Source: Opitutus sp. ER46 (GTDB lineage Bacteria; Verrucomicrobiota; Verrucomicrobiia; Opitutales; Opitutaceae). Taken from it: a stretch of 64,000 nt of DNA. Location: the NCBI RefSeq assembly GCF_003054705.1, contig NZ_QAYX01000023.1, positions 637,187-701,186 on the forward strand. Direction: 5' to 3'. The notes under the pieces are model-generated. The model was not told where the DNA came from. It saw only the letters and a program-made list of their open reading frames with translations, and searched no databases. The position numbers and the translations under genes were made by a program. The number at the start of each line of letters is the position of its first letter. The first letter of the stretch is position 1. Positions 36,301-44,870 of the stretch are shown piece by piece.

Positions 36301-36425
36301 GTGGCGGCATCGAGCACGCGGCCCTGGATGGAGCCCGTGGAGGTCTGTCCTGACGCCACGCCGCAGAGCGTGACGAAGGCCGCGAGCAGGAAGCACGCGC
36401 GGCGCAGCATGGTGTGGGTTTGCAT
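33327..36425 (-). CDS. TonB-dependent receptor with carboxypeptidase-regulatory-like N-domain
   Basis: About 1032 residues. Signal peptide (MLRRACFLLAAFVTLCG...), then a carboxypeptidase-regulatory-like beta domain (GSIQGRVLDAATNRYLNNA ... NEYGEYRIHNLPPG), then the plug (FGDVAEGNVGEFLKFLPG, VRTVSVRGFG, GGSVNMISKNAF), then a 22-strand-type barrel ending in an aromatic residue (LGVKGTF). It should sit in the outer membrane and import large ligands, probably oligogalacturonides given the flanking GH28, kdu and LacI genes; no SusD-like partner is present. Start ATG 36425 precedes the signal peptide; ATG 36410 is an alternative. Similar in layout to the second receptor at 39764. Confidence 0.93.
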   Translation of the reverse strand: MQTHTMLRRACFLLAAFVTLCGVASGQTSTGSIQGRVLDAATNRYLNNARVTVSGTNVSAFTNEYGEYRIHNLPPGEVSLDVFYSGLPPQNVKVQVPAGQVITQDVSLGRAADQPIVLEAMTVKSGRETNLAAIAVNEQRFAPNIKTVIESDAFGDVAEGNVGEFLKFLPGVTVDYVAADVRTVSVRGFGAQFSSVYVDGFRMASAASGSAIRAFEFEQVSINNAARIEVAKVPTPAMPADALGGSVNMISKNAFEREGAQFNYRAYVNFNSEDPKPFDKSPGPSKKPTYKVLPGADFDLTLPLSKNVGLVVTGLTSNQFNEQHRSQPQWNYAQGGGTYTPTGGGAVTLPTATATNPYLQQYQMQDGPKNSFRDSFSAKVDWRISPESTFWAGYQFNWYHSFFGNRNLTWEAGTNGAPTTAAGTPLAWGPGFTESASGRGSVRHGTSFRDKYGQANALLAKYRYNGRTWEFDAGAGYSTSKSWYRDTGDDHFSEVRTTLQGVSRVLFSDYREDRPNTIRAVTAAGADIDPYNLANYRLNTVRSNPLDARDEFTNAHANVARELNFLPFTAKLRGGIDVRRQDRDIQRYDTTWNFVGPDGVANSADDNAATFLDESYGPYSGWGFDNVQWPSPHALYDAFKNTSAWFVQTADQARNAERFRIQNSQRLRETISAAYLQAEAKLLNNRLTLVGGVRFEKTEDRGNGPLTPTPGLTLADVRANWRERGLHVDESYDGYYPSLHATYEITPDLLVRAAYAATLGRPDFGNILPLVRANLTSTQANDGVGDLDPGLIRYNNTELKPYEADNYDVSLEYYFRNGGLASVGLFRKDIDGFFETRQRAATLADFTALGLDPSLMEPGVNYVVASTFNSASMARITGVELNFRLPLTFIPRFGEYLTFFANATKLDLDGSAQADFRGFIEESANAGITYSRNPLTLRINANFRGRQINSPQGGGVYGTGAGFNEYYAARVNFDVNVEYRLSRKLALFGNVRNIFNEPQDLERYNSVSPGYARLYRREKFGAQITLGVKGTF

Positions 36426-36652
36426 GGGGGTAGTGCAGCGGCGGCCCGCATGGCGCGGCCGGGATCGGGATGATCGCGGCGTGGGAGCGACACGCAGGCT
36501 GTCGATACAAACGGTTCGCCTGCGCACGCCGGGGAGCGGGCGCCGCGCAGCAGCCAGCGGCCCCGCGCGCGAGGCGCGTGGGCCGTCTCAGGGTAGGTGG
36601 GAAGGAACAGTGCGGCCGCCTCGGGCAGACCGGGGCGGCCGGTGGGAAAGAG

Positions 36653-38284
36653 TTACTTTTTGGTGACGGCGGCGGCGGTCGCGCCCTCGACGAGGGCCAC
36701 GTCCGTGGTCGCGGCGCCGAGGTCGTTGGCCGTGAGCATGATTTGGGCGGACGACTGACCCGCAACCTGAAGGAAAGTGCCCGTGCCCTGCGGGGCGCGG
36801 CTGCCGCGGACGAAAACGTCGCTCGTGTTGCTCAACGCGACGGAGGGCGACTTGCCGTCCTTCGCGAGCGGGGTGACGTCGTCGAGCATGACTCCCTGGG
36901 CGGAGTCGAACGCGATGGCGCTGCCCTTGGCGGCGGTGACGGCCACGTTCTGGAGCTTGATGCCGTCGACGTGGTCGCCGATGAAGCCGGCGGTGCCGGT
37001 GGCGTTGATGTCGCTGAACCGGAGTTCCTGGACGGAGCGCTCGGTGAGCCCCTCGATGGTCGCGACCTTCTTCGCGTTCACGATCGTCATGTTGCTGTAG
37101 CTGAAATTGCGGAAGAGCGGGGTCTTCTCGCTGACGGGCGCCTCGGCCGACTTGCCGTAGCGCATGGTGATCTCGAGGGCCGTCTTTTGCGCATCCTCGA
37201 TGACCCAGTTGTCGAAGCGGAAGTTCTCCATGACGCCGCCGCGCCCGCGCATGCTCTTGATACGGACGCCGACGTCGGTGCCCACCGACACGATGTTGCT
37301 GGCGGTGATGTTGCGGATGCCGCCGGAGGTCTCGCTGCCGATGACGACCGCACCGTGGCCCTTGTACATCACGCAATTGGTGATGGTGATGTACTCGGTC
37401 GGGCGGTTGGTGCGCAGGCCGTCGTTATCGCGGCCGGACTTGATGACGATGCAGTCGTCGCTGGTGGTGAAGAAGCAGTCGCTGATGCGGACGTTGCGGC
37501 AGGAGTCGATGTCAACGCCGTCGCCGTTGCCGCCTTCACCTTCCGGCGTGGGCTGGCCCTCGGGATCGGCGGAGACGAAGCGGACGCCGCGGACGACGAT
37601 GTCGTCGGAGTAGACCGGGTGGAGCATCCACATGGGCGACTTGAAGAGCGTGACGCCCTCCACGAGGACGTTCTTGCAGTTGTAGATGCCGACGAGCGAC
37701 GGACGGAGAAACTCCTTGGCGACCTTGAAGTCATCCGCGGTGAGTTTCTCGCCGGCCTCGATGCGCGCGTAGGCGGTGCGCCATGCCTCGCGGGCGGCGG
37801 CCTGATCGACGATGGGCGTGATGCCCGCGGGCGGCTGGCGCCGGCCTCCGCGCCACCACCAGTTCCAGCCCTGGCCGTTGATCGTGCCGCGGCCGGTGAT
37901 GGCGATGTTATGCCGGCCGTTGGCGTAGATCAGCGGCGCGTACGTAAAGACGTTGGTGCACTCCCAGCGGGAGGGAACGACCGGAGAATCAGAGGCGTTG
38001 CCGCTGTAGAGCAGCTCGGCGCCGGCATCGAGGTGCAGGGTGACGTTGTCCACCAGCTCGATCGACCCCGTCACGTACTTGCCGGGCGTCACCCACACCG
38101 TGCCTCCGCCGGCGCTGGCGCACGCGGCCATGACCTTGGCGAAGGCCGCGGTGTTGTTGGTGCGGCCGTCACCCACCGCGCCGAAGTCGGCGGGGTTGAA
38201 GACGGTCGGCTTGGGCTGGGCAACAGCGGAGGAAAACAGGCCCGCGGCGAACGCGAGGGCCCACCAGAATGTCGGCTTGAGCAT
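36653..38284 (-). CDS. Glycoside hydrolase family 28, polygalacturonase-like, secreted
   Basis: About 543 residues with signal peptide (MLKPTFWWALAFAAGLFSSA). Right-handed beta-helix of pectate-lyase type; GH28 signature regions are seen in order: GDGVDIDSC (equivalent to NTD), TTSDDCIVIKSG (DD), GHGAVVIGSE (GHG) and GVRIKSMRG (RIK). These hold the three catalytic Asp residues and the substrate-binding Arg/Lys. The N-terminal FNPADFGAVGDGRTNNT is typical of bacterial GH28. It cleaves alpha-1,4-galacturonosyl bonds in pectin. ATG 38284 was chosen because the signal peptide starts there. It is transcribed divergently from the LacI gene, with a 16-bp palindrome 41 bp upstream of its start. Confidence 0.94.
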   Translation of the reverse strand: MLKPTFWWALAFAAGLFSSAVAQPKPTVFNPADFGAVGDGRTNNTAAFAKVMAACASAGGGTVWVTPGKYVTGSIELVDNVTLHLDAGAELLYSGNASDSPVVPSRWECTNVFTYAPLIYANGRHNIAITGRGTINGQGWNWWWRGGRRQPPAGITPIVDQAAAREAWRTAYARIEAGEKLTADDFKVAKEFLRPSLVGIYNCKNVLVEGVTLFKSPMWMLHPVYSDDIVVRGVRFVSADPEGQPTPEGEGGNGDGVDIDSCRNVRISDCFFTTSDDCIVIKSGRDNDGLRTNRPTEYITITNCVMYKGHGAVVIGSETSGGIRNITASNIVSVGTDVGVRIKSMRGRGGVMENFRFDNWVIEDAQKTALEITMRYGKSAEAPVSEKTPLFRNFSYSNMTIVNAKKVATIEGLTERSVQELRFSDINATGTAGFIGDHVDGIKLQNVAVTAAKGSAIAFDSAQGVMLDDVTPLAKDGKSPSVALSNTSDVFVRGSRAPQGTGTFLQVAGQSSAQIMLTANDLGAATTDVALVEGATAAAVTKK

Positions 38285-38324
38285 GGTGGTCGGGGGATTG
38301 GCGGGGAAAGCGCCCACAACCAAG

Positions 38325-38340
38325 GCGGACACGTGTCCGC
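38325..38340. promoter_or_regulatory. Candidate LacI-family operator in the divergent promoter region
   Basis: GCGGACACGTGTCCGC is a perfect 16-bp palindrome centred on CG, as LacI-family operators usually are. It lies 41 bp upstream of the polygalacturonase start and 127 bp upstream of the lacI-type start, so it could control one or both. Assignment to the neighbouring regulator is inference. Confidence 0.6.
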
Positions 38341-38466
38341 GTCAAGTGGATTGTCCCTCGTTCCGACCGAACTCCGGCTCGCGGCGGTGCGCGGCGCGGC
38401 GGGCGCCGTTGACACCTCTGGGGGGCAACCTTACTACGCCGCTTCCGTCTCCACCGGAGCTCCAAC

Positions 38467-39531
38467 TTGAAAACGTGTCCCGTGATTCGTTCCACCGCTG
38501 AGTTTGCGCGCCATGTCGGCCTGGCGCGCACGACGGTCTCCCGTGTCCTGAACGGCCAGCCGGGGCTCAAGGCGAAGACGATCGAACGCGTGCAGCGGGC
38601 GCTGGCAGAGACCGGGTTCACCCCCAACGCGCATGCGGTGCACCTGAAAGGCAAGCGCACCTCGATGATCGGCATCTGCATGGAGGACCTGGCGACGCCG
38701 CCGGCGGTGCGGAAGCTGGCGGTGCTGCAGCGGGTGCTGCGGATGCGCGGGTTCTCCTCACTGATCGAGGTGTTCACGCCAGGCGCGGGGCGGGACGTGG
38801 TGCGGCACTTCCAGTCGCTGCGGGTCGAGGCGGTGGTGTTCATCGGCCATTTTCACCGCGAGGAGATGGAGGCGCGCATCGCCGAGCTCACGGCGGCAGG
38901 CACGCCGCACGTCGTCATCGACCACTATGGGCTGAAAGGGGCGAACACGGTGACGCTCGATCGCGCGGCGGGCATGGAGGCCGTGGTCGCGCACCTGTAC
39001 GACCTGGGCCACCGGAGATTCGGTCTGCTCGGCGTGACGAAGGGACCGACGAGCCGGATCGACCGGCTGACGGGAATTCACACCGCATTGCGCGACCGCC
39101 GGTTGGATTTCGACGCGTGCGTCGTATCGCTCGATCACCTGCACGAGCGACGCAACGACTTCGACTACGGGCGGGCGCTGGCGGGGAGCTTTGTGCGCCA
39201 CCCCGGCCGGCCGACGGCGTTCCTCGGCTACAACGACGAGATCGCGATTGGCGCGCTCCGCGGCTTCCAGGAGGCGGGGCTGAAGGTGCCGCGCGATGTC
39301 TCGCTGACCGGGTTCAACAACCAGGATATCTGCCACATGACGTGGCCGACGCTCACGACGGTGGATCAGAACATCGATACGACCGTCGAGGAGGCGGCCG
39401 AGGTGCTGATCTCGCAGCTCGGCAAACCGCTGCGCCCCCGGCCCGTGGTGCGGACGATTGCGCCGCTACTGGTGGTGGGCGAGTCGACGGCGGAGGCCAA
39501 AAAGGCTGAAGGGCTGAAAGCTGAACGCTGA
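38467..39531 (+). CDS. LacI-family transcriptional regulator
   Basis: About 354 residues. The N-terminal helix-turn-helix is EFARHVGLARTTVSRVLNG followed by the hinge region (AETGFTPNAHAVHLKGKRT); the rest is a periplasmic-binding-protein-like effector domain with GHRRFGLLGV and GYNDEIAIGALRGFQEAGLKVPRD. The start is TTG 38467, six bases after GGAG; GTG 38482 is possible and would begin at VIRSTAEFARH. It is divergent from the polygalacturonase and probably represses the pectin genes until a uronate intermediate binds. The last ten residues (KKAEGLKAER) are encoded by an intergenic-type GCTGAA repeat, so the C-terminal tail was probably extended or replaced by repeat insertion. Confidence 0.92.
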   Translation: MKTCPVIRSTAEFARHVGLARTTVSRVLNGQPGLKAKTIERVQRALAETGFTPNAHAVHLKGKRTSMIGICMEDLATPPAVRKLAVLQRVLRMRGFSSLIEVFTPGAGRDVVRHFQSLRVEAVVFIGHFHREEMEARIAELTAAGTPHVVIDHYGLKGANTVTLDRAAGMEAVVAHLYDLGHRRFGLLGVTKGPTSRIDRLTGIHTALRDRRLDFDACVVSLDHLHERRNDFDYGRALAGSFVRHPGRPTAFLGYNDEIAIGALRGFQEAGLKVPRDVSLTGFNNQDICHMTWPTLTTVDQNIDTTVEEAAEVLISQLGKPLRPRPVVRTIAPLLVVGESTAEAKKAEGLKAER

Positions 39532-39572
39532 AGGAAGAGAAGGCTGAAGGGCTGAACGCTGAAGGACTGAAG
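39503..39572. repeat. Direct repeats of AAGGCTGAAGGGCTGAA type at the lacI 3' end
   Basis: Several tandem copies of a GCTGAAGG/GCTGAACG octamer-like unit run across the end of the LacI-type gene and beyond its stop codon. The same units occur at 33175-33317 and 56954-57008. Confidence 0.75.
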
Positions 39573-39595
39573 CGGAAGATTTGGGGCCTGTCCCG

Positions 39596-39741
39596 CCGGG
39601 TCTTTCTCTTGCTCCTACTCGTCTGCCCCCGCTTTCTCTTACTCTTCCTCTTTCTCTTACTCTCAAAGCCGCTGCCAGTCGCTCTCGCCGACCCGCCGCA
39701 GTGGGAGAGAAAGAGAAAGAGTAGGAGCAAGAGTAAGACCC
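39596..39741. terminator. Long pyrimidine/purine inverted repeat between convergent genes (candidate bidirectional terminator)
   Basis: The left arm CGGGTCTTTCTCTTGCTCCT (39597 on) pairs with the right arm AGGAGCAAGAGTAAGACCCG (39723-39742), with further CTTTCTC/GAGAAAG pairing inside. It lies exactly between the converging lacI-type and TonB receptor genes, which fits a shared terminator or mRNA 3' barrier; there is no classic T tract. Confidence 0.6.
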
Positions 39742-39763
39742 GGAGTGGGCAGACGCCCGGAGG

Positions 39764-42700
39764 TCAGAACGTGCCGCGGACGCCGAGGGCGAACTGGATG
39801 CCGAATTCTTCGGCGCGGTACAGGTGGGCGTAGCCGGGGGTCTCAGTGGCGTAACGCTCAAGCACCTGCGGCGTGTTCAGGATGTTGCGGGCGTTCGCGA
39901 AGAAGGCGAAGCGTTTGCTGAACGTGTACTCGAAGTTCACGTCGAGGTTCGTGCGGGAATCGTAGTACTCGTACACGTTGGTGCCGGTGGATGACTGGAG
40001 GCTGTTCCGCTGCCGCCCGCGGTAGTTCCATTTCACCATTACGACGAAGGGCTTCTTGCTGAACGTCAGGCCCAGGTTGCCGCTGCGGGGCACGAAGCGG
40101 TTGAAGTCCGCGTTGTTCGGGCCCTGCAGGTGCAGGGAGGTGCCGTTGGCGCTCAGGGTAAAATACCGCCCCCAGGACCAGGGGAGCAGCGCGAGCGACT
40201 GCGTGTAGTTGAACTCGGCGCCGGAGACCTTGGCCGAGCCGATGTTCACGGAACGCTGCAGCGTGAGGACGCCGACGTAGGCGGGATCGAGGTCAAACTC
40301 CGCCGCGTCGGCGGCCGTGAGCAGCGTGCTGGTTGTGCCAAAGAAGTTGGAAATCTCCTTGTAGAACCCGCCGGCTGAGACGACGCCGCCTTTCGGGAAG
40401 TAGTACTCGAGCGAGGCGTCATAGCTGTCGGCCTGCCAGGGCTTCAGGTTCGGGTTGGTGGCGATGACCGTCATGGCGGGGATGCTGCCGAGGCCGTCGG
40501 AGCTGTCGGCGGCGCTGGTGTCGTTTACGCGCACGCTTGGGAGGATGTTGCCAAAATCGGGGCGGCCGAGGGTGCGGGCGTAGGCGAAGCGGGCCAGGAA
40601 GTTCTCCCGGATGTTGTAGGTGAGGTGGAGGCTCGGATACAGCGCGCCGTAGCTTTTCTCGGCTTTGAAACCGCGCTCGCGGCGCGTGATCCAGACCTCC
40701 TGGACGGAGCCGACGGCCCCGGCCTCGGTGCGCCGTGAGCCGTCGTTGTTGAACGCGTTGCGCGGATCCACGAGGGCGCCGAGCCCCACGTCCTCGGTGC
40801 GCTCGTAACGGGCGCCGGTGACAACGCGCAGCTGGTTGTCGAACAGCGTGGCCTCGAGCTGGAGGAAGGGCGCGTGCACGGTCTCGCGGAAGCGCTGCGA
40901 ATTGCCGATGCGGAACTTCTCGGTCGTGGCCGCCTGCGCGGTGGTCAGCGAGAAGTAGGCCGGCTTGGTGCGATAGAGGTCCGCGAGCTTGTATGGGTCG
41001 GCCCACTGAATCGACGGGAAGCCCCAGCTTGGGTCTTCGTTGAAGTAGATCGTGTCGAGGTACTGCGCCGCGCCGTCGTCGGCGGAGTTGGCGACGCCAT
41101 CGGGGCCGACGTAGGTGATGTCGGACTGGTAGCGGCGGATGTCGCGGTCCTGCCGGCGGACGTCGTAGCCGAGCTTGATCGAGGCCGGGAACTTCAGGGC
41201 CCCGAGCTCGCGCTTGGCGGCGAGCTGGAAGTTCTTGAACTGGTCCTTGGCGTCGAGCGGCTGGGTGCGCAGCGTGGTCACGCGGTAGTTGCCGAGATCA
41301 TACGGGCTGAGTTCGACACCGCTGGCATTCAGGGCGGTGAGCTTCGCGGGCCGCTCCGGGCTGATGCCGTCGTAGTTGACGCGCGAGACGCCGACCAGGG
41401 TGGTGTTCAGGCCCGAAAAATGGCCGCGCTCAAGGTCGCGGTACCAGGACTTGGAGACGGAGATGTTGGCGTTGCTGTTCACCTCCCAGCCGTTGTCGGT
41501 GTAGCGGTACGTCAGCGCGAGCGCCGTGAGCCGGCCGTATTTGTCGCGGAAGGCGGCACCCTGGCTGACGGAGCCGCGGCCCGTGGCGCCGGCGGTGAAA
41601 TCGGGTCCGTAGGTGAGCGCGACGCCGGTGGCGGGGGAGGGCACGTTGTTGCTGCCGACGTCCCAGTTGAGGTTCCGGTTGCCGAAGAACGAGTGGTAAT
41701 AATTCGCCTGCACGCTGGCGGAGAGGACCTGGGTCGGGGTGATGCGCCAGTCGACTTTGATGCTGCCGGAGTCGCGGTAGGTGTTCTTGGGGCCGTCCTG
41801 CATCTGGTACTGCCGCAGGTACGGGGCGGTGAGGGACGAGCCGGCGCCGCTCATGCGCCAGGTCGGCTGCGAGCGGTGCTGTTCGTTGAATTGGTTCGAG
41901 GTGAGCCCGTTCACCACGATGCCGAGCGTCTTCGAGAGCGGGAGGACGTAGTTGAAGTCGAATCCCGGGAGCACCTTGTAGGTCTTTTCCGTGCCGGGCC
42001 CGGGGGTGGACGAGAACGCCTTCGTGTCCTCGTTGTTGAACGACAGGTACGCGCGGTAGCGGAAGGTGGCCTTGCCCTGCTCAAACGCGTTGCGGCTGAC
42101 GAGATTCACCGCGCCGCCAAGACCATCGGCCGGCATGTCGGGCGTGGGCTCCTTCGTCACCTCGACGCGGGACACGTTGTTGATGGAAACCTGCTCCAGC
42201 TCGAAGGTGCGGATGGAGCTGCCGGAGGCCGCGCTGGCGGTGCGGGCGCCGTCCACACTCACGGACGTGAAGTTGTCGGCGAAGCCGCGCACCGAAATCG
42301 TGCGCACATCGGCGGCGACGTAGTCGACCGTCACGCCGGGGAGGTACTTCACGAACTCGCCGATGTTGCCCTCGGTGACGTCACCGAACGCGTCGGCGGC
42401 GACGACGTTCTTGATGTTGGCCGAGAAGCGCTGCTCGTTCACCGCGATGTCGGCGGCGTTGGCGGGGCGGGCGGCGGCGACGGTGTACTCGTCGAGCTTC
42501 ACGACGTCGGACGCCTCGCCGGTGGCGGCGAGGAGCACATCCTGCTGCACCGTCTGGCCGGGGAGGACGCGGACGGTGACGGTCTGCGGGGCGAGGCCGG
42601 TGTAGAATACCTTGAGGCGGACGTCGCCGGCGGGCAGGTCGGTCAATCGGAAGTCGCCGTACTCGTTGGTGACGGTGGAGCGGAGTGTGCCCTCAATGCT

Positions 42701-42871
42701 GATTTGGGCGTTGTTGAGGTACATGCCGTTGGTGGTGTTGAGCACGCGTCCCGCGACGGTGCCGGTGGCGGCGGGGGCGGTCTGGGCGAACGAGGCGGTG
42801 GCGAACACGAAGCACGCGGCGATCGCCAGTAGAACGCGGCGTACGACTGAGCTGGGTGGGTTAGGTTTCAT
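39764..42871 (-). CDS. TonB-dependent receptor with carboxypeptidase-regulatory-like N-domain
   Basis: About 1035 residues, same build as the receptor at 33327: signal peptide (VRRVLLAIAACFVFATASFA), carboxypeptidase-regulatory-like domain (GTVAGRVLNTTNGMYLNNA), plug (FGDVTEGNIGEFVKYLPG, VRTISVRGFADNF, GGAVNLVSRNAF), barrel with repeated aromatic strands, C-terminus LGVRGTF. The two receptors share many blocks, e.g. QYQMQDGPKN and SNQFNEQHRSQP, and are likely old duplicates with different ligands. ATG 42871 begins the signal peptide segment. No SusD partner. Its place next to the lacI/GH28 genes suggests uptake of a pectin-related sugar, but it could equally serve the PfkB gene downstream of its promoter side. 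Confidence 0.92.
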   Translation of the reverse strand: MKPNPPSSVVRRVLLAIAACFVFATASFAQTAPAATGTVAGRVLNTTNGMYLNNAQISIEGTLRSTVTNEYGDFRLTDLPAGDVRLKVFYTGLAPQTVTVRVLPGQTVQQDVLLAATGEASDVVKLDEYTVAAARPANAADIAVNEQRFSANIKNVVAADAFGDVTEGNIGEFVKYLPGVTVDYVAADVRTISVRGFADNFTSVSVDGARTASAASGSSIRTFELEQVSINNVSRVEVTKEPTPDMPADGLGGAVNLVSRNAFEQGKATFRYRAYLSFNNEDTKAFSSTPGPGTEKTYKVLPGFDFNYVLPLSKTLGIVVNGLTSNQFNEQHRSQPTWRMSGAGSSLTAPYLRQYQMQDGPKNTYRDSGSIKVDWRITPTQVLSASVQANYYHSFFGNRNLNWDVGSNNVPSPATGVALTYGPDFTAGATGRGSVSQGAAFRDKYGRLTALALTYRYTDNGWEVNSNANISVSKSWYRDLERGHFSGLNTTLVGVSRVNYDGISPERPAKLTALNASGVELSPYDLGNYRVTTLRTQPLDAKDQFKNFQLAAKRELGALKFPASIKLGYDVRRQDRDIRRYQSDITYVGPDGVANSADDGAAQYLDTIYFNEDPSWGFPSIQWADPYKLADLYRTKPAYFSLTTAQAATTEKFRIGNSQRFRETVHAPFLQLEATLFDNQLRVVTGARYERTEDVGLGALVDPRNAFNNDGSRRTEAGAVGSVQEVWITRRERGFKAEKSYGALYPSLHLTYNIRENFLARFAYARTLGRPDFGNILPSVRVNDTSAADSSDGLGSIPAMTVIATNPNLKPWQADSYDASLEYYFPKGGVVSAGGFYKEISNFFGTTSTLLTAADAAEFDLDPAYVGVLTLQRSVNIGSAKVSGAEFNYTQSLALLPWSWGRYFTLSANGTSLHLQGPNNADFNRFVPRSGNLGLTFSKKPFVVMVKWNYRGRQRNSLQSSTGTNVYEYYDSRTNLDVNFEYTFSKRFAFFANARNILNTPQVLERYATETPGYAHLYRAEEFGIQFALGVRGTF

Positions 42872-43373
42872 TGGGGGCAGGACGAAGAACGGAAGCGCCA
42901 TACGGCGGAGACACCGCACGATCGAAGCGGCGGGGTGCGCAGCCGAGGGGAGCCGCGAAGGGCGCTCAAACGCTCCGCGGCTCCGGGATGGCCAGCGGGG
43001 AAAGGAGGTGAGCGGAAAGAAAGCAGCAGCAGCGGAAACGAACGGCGGCGCTCAGTCGCATCGGCCGGTTACGAGCAGGGCGAAACGTGTCGGCGGATGG
43101 GGCTGGGGTGCGGAAACAGGCGGGGTAGTCTGTTTCAGGGGACGCACGGACGCGCCGTTGTCGTTGGTTGATCTATGAATAATGCAGATCGCTTCCAGCC
43201 GAAAACCGGCGCGTGGCGGAGATTACCGAAATTCGGCGACGTACGGTTCCCGAGACGTCGACGCGGACACGAACCGAGCCGCGGCGGCGGCGCGGGACAG
43301 TCGAAGACCGCGTGGACGGCAGCGTACCGGGACGGTGGCCCGAGGGCGGTCCGGCCGGATCCATTCCTCCGCG
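42872..43373. other. Intergenic region upstream of the second TonB receptor
   Basis: About 500 bp between the PfkB kinase stop and the receptor start. Open frames here are overlapping, Arg-rich and on both strands, so I call none. An AGGAGGTGA at 43005-43013 is on the plus strand with no gene behind it. The receptor promoter should lie in the right-hand part near 42872-42950; no clear hexamers were identified. Confidence 0.5.
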
Positions 43374-44390
43374 TCAGCGGGCGGCGTTGGCGCGCGGTCC
43401 GAGCCCGAGCGCGCGTGGCAGCAGCAGCTCCCAGTGCGTCTGCGGGATGATCGGGCCCAGGTGCATCACGGTCTCGGCGCCGAGGAGCGAGGCGACGGCG
43501 CCGCAGGCCGGCAGCGGCCAGCCGCGCAGGTAGCCAAAGAGGAAGCCGGCCGCCCAGGAGTCGCCCGCGCCGTTCGTGTCGATCACGTTGGCGACGGCGA
43601 CGGGCTCGATGCGGTGGAGGTCGTTGCCTTGGGCGATCCACGCGCCGTCGCGGCCGACCTTGACCGCGGCGAGGACACCATAGCTCGCGAGCCGACGGGC
43701 GAGGGTGGGGAAGTCGGACGTCTGGTCCTCAAACAGGGCGCGGATCTCGTCTTCGTTGGCGAAAACCACGTCGATGCCCTTGTGCAGCTGCGCGAAGATC
43801 CAGGCGCGCGCGTCGTGCACAATCTCGAAGGAGGAAAGATCGATGCTGGTGGTGCAGCCGGCGGCGCGGGCGGCGCTGAGGACGGCCTCGGCGAGCGCGC
43901 GGTTGAACACCAGGTAGCCCTCGATGTGGGCGTGGCGGCAGTCGCGGAAGTCGGCCGCGGTGATCTCCTGCGGCGCGAGCGTCATCGCCGCGCCCAAGTC
44001 GGTGCGGAGCGTGCGCTGGGCGTCGGGCGTCACCAGGGCCAGACAGCGGGCGTTGGGGACGGAGCCGGTCTTGAAGCGGCTGGTGTCGACGCCGATCGTC
44101 TGGAAACGGTGACGGTAAACGCGGGCGAGTTCGTCGTTGCCCAGCTTGCCGAGGAATGTGGTGCGCAGGCCCAGCCGGGTTGCGTTGTACGTTGCGTTGG
44201 CCGAAGAGCCGCCGGTCGCGTAGGCCGGTTCGCCCTCGAGCAGGCCCAGGATGCGCTGCATCTCAGTGGCATCGACCAGGACCATGCCGCCCTTCTCGCC
44301 GGCCACGTTGCGGGCCAGAAAATCGTCCGTGACCCGCGCGAGCAGGTCCATGATGGGAGAACCGACACCGATCAGATCGAAGCTGGGCAT
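43374..44390 (-). CDS. PfkB-family sugar/nucleoside kinase
   Basis: About 338 residues, ribokinase fold. Seen: the N-terminal VGSPIMDLLARV strand, the substrate-side GGSSANATYNATRLG motif, and the C-terminal anion hole with catalytic Asp in DTNGAGDSWAAGFLFG. Verrucomicrobial proteins of this type are usually labelled adenosine kinase-like. Because it follows the pectin locus, 2-keto-3-deoxygluconate kinase (the next step after KduD) is a reasonable alternative, but the motifs do not settle the substrate. It is on the same strand as the TonB receptor yet separated by 480 bp. Confidence 0.85.
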   Translation of the reverse strand: MPSFDLIGVGSPIMDLLARVTDDFLARNVAGEKGGMVLVDATEMQRILGLLEGEPAYATGGSSANATYNATRLGLRTTFLGKLGNDELARVYRHRFQTIGVDTSRFKTGSVPNARCLALVTPDAQRTLRTDLGAAMTLAPQEITAADFRDCRHAHIEGYLVFNRALAEAVLSAARAAGCTTSIDLSSFEIVHDARAWIFAQLHKGIDVVFANEDEIRALFEDQTSDFPTLARRLASYGVLAAVKVGRDGAWIAQGNDLHRIEPVAVANVIDTNGAGDSWAAGFLFGYLRGWPLPACGAVASLLGAETVMHLGPIIPQTHWELLLPRALGLGPRANAAR

Positions 44391-44457
44391 GGCGAAGCGG
44401 AAAGCGGGAGCGGACCGAAACGAAAGCGGAGAAAGACGCGCGGGGTCGACGCGTGGG

Positions 44458-44841
44458 TCAGCCGGTCACCGTAAGGTTCGTGGCGAGGATGGGTTCCTCG
44501 TCGATCTCGATGAGGAGGGAGTATTCGCCGGCCTGAGGAAAGGTGAGATTGCGGATCTCGTTGATGAGGTTGATCCGGTGCAGCGGGCTCTGGGACTCGA
44601 AGGGCCGTTCCAGCAGCGGGCGGGGTTGCTCGTTATCCAGACCCATGGATATCCGCAACTTATGCTGGCCCGGCGCGCAGTCGGTGATCGTCAGGAACCA
44701 GATCATGAACGGGTGCGTCACCGGGAAATGACGTGCCTGGATGTTCGAAAAGATGCCGAGAATCGTGTGCTTCCCCGATCCTGGGTCGATGTGGACGCCA
44801 TCGCAGGTGAGCCAGGCGAGGAGCTGAGGTTTCGATTGCAC
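44458..44841 (-). CDS. DUF6941-like small protein of unknown function
   Basis: About 127 residues from GTG 44841. The LLAWLTCDGVHIDPGSGKHTILGIF start and the FPQAGEYSLLIEIDEEPI ending resemble DUF6941 proteins, small predicted beta-sandwich cytoplasmic proteins with no known role. No signal peptide, membrane segment or catalytic motif is visible. It lies 68 bp upstream of the PfkB kinase on the same strand and may be cotranscribed with it. Confidence 0.75.
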   Translation of the reverse strand: MQSKPQLLAWLTCDGVHIDPGSGKHTILGIFSNIQARHFPVTHPFMIWFLTITDCAPGQHKLRISMGLDNEQPRPLLERPFESQSPLHRINLINEIRNLTFPQAGEYSLLIEIDEEPILATNLTVTG

Positions 44842-44870
44842 AGCAGCAGGAGGACGAGGCGCTTGGGAGG

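Noticed and set aside
34206..36353. 715-codon open frame antisense to the TonB receptor (and a similar one at 40874-42832)
   Set aside because: Both mirror clear TonB receptor genes and have Gly/Ala/Val/Arg-rich composition without recognisable domains.
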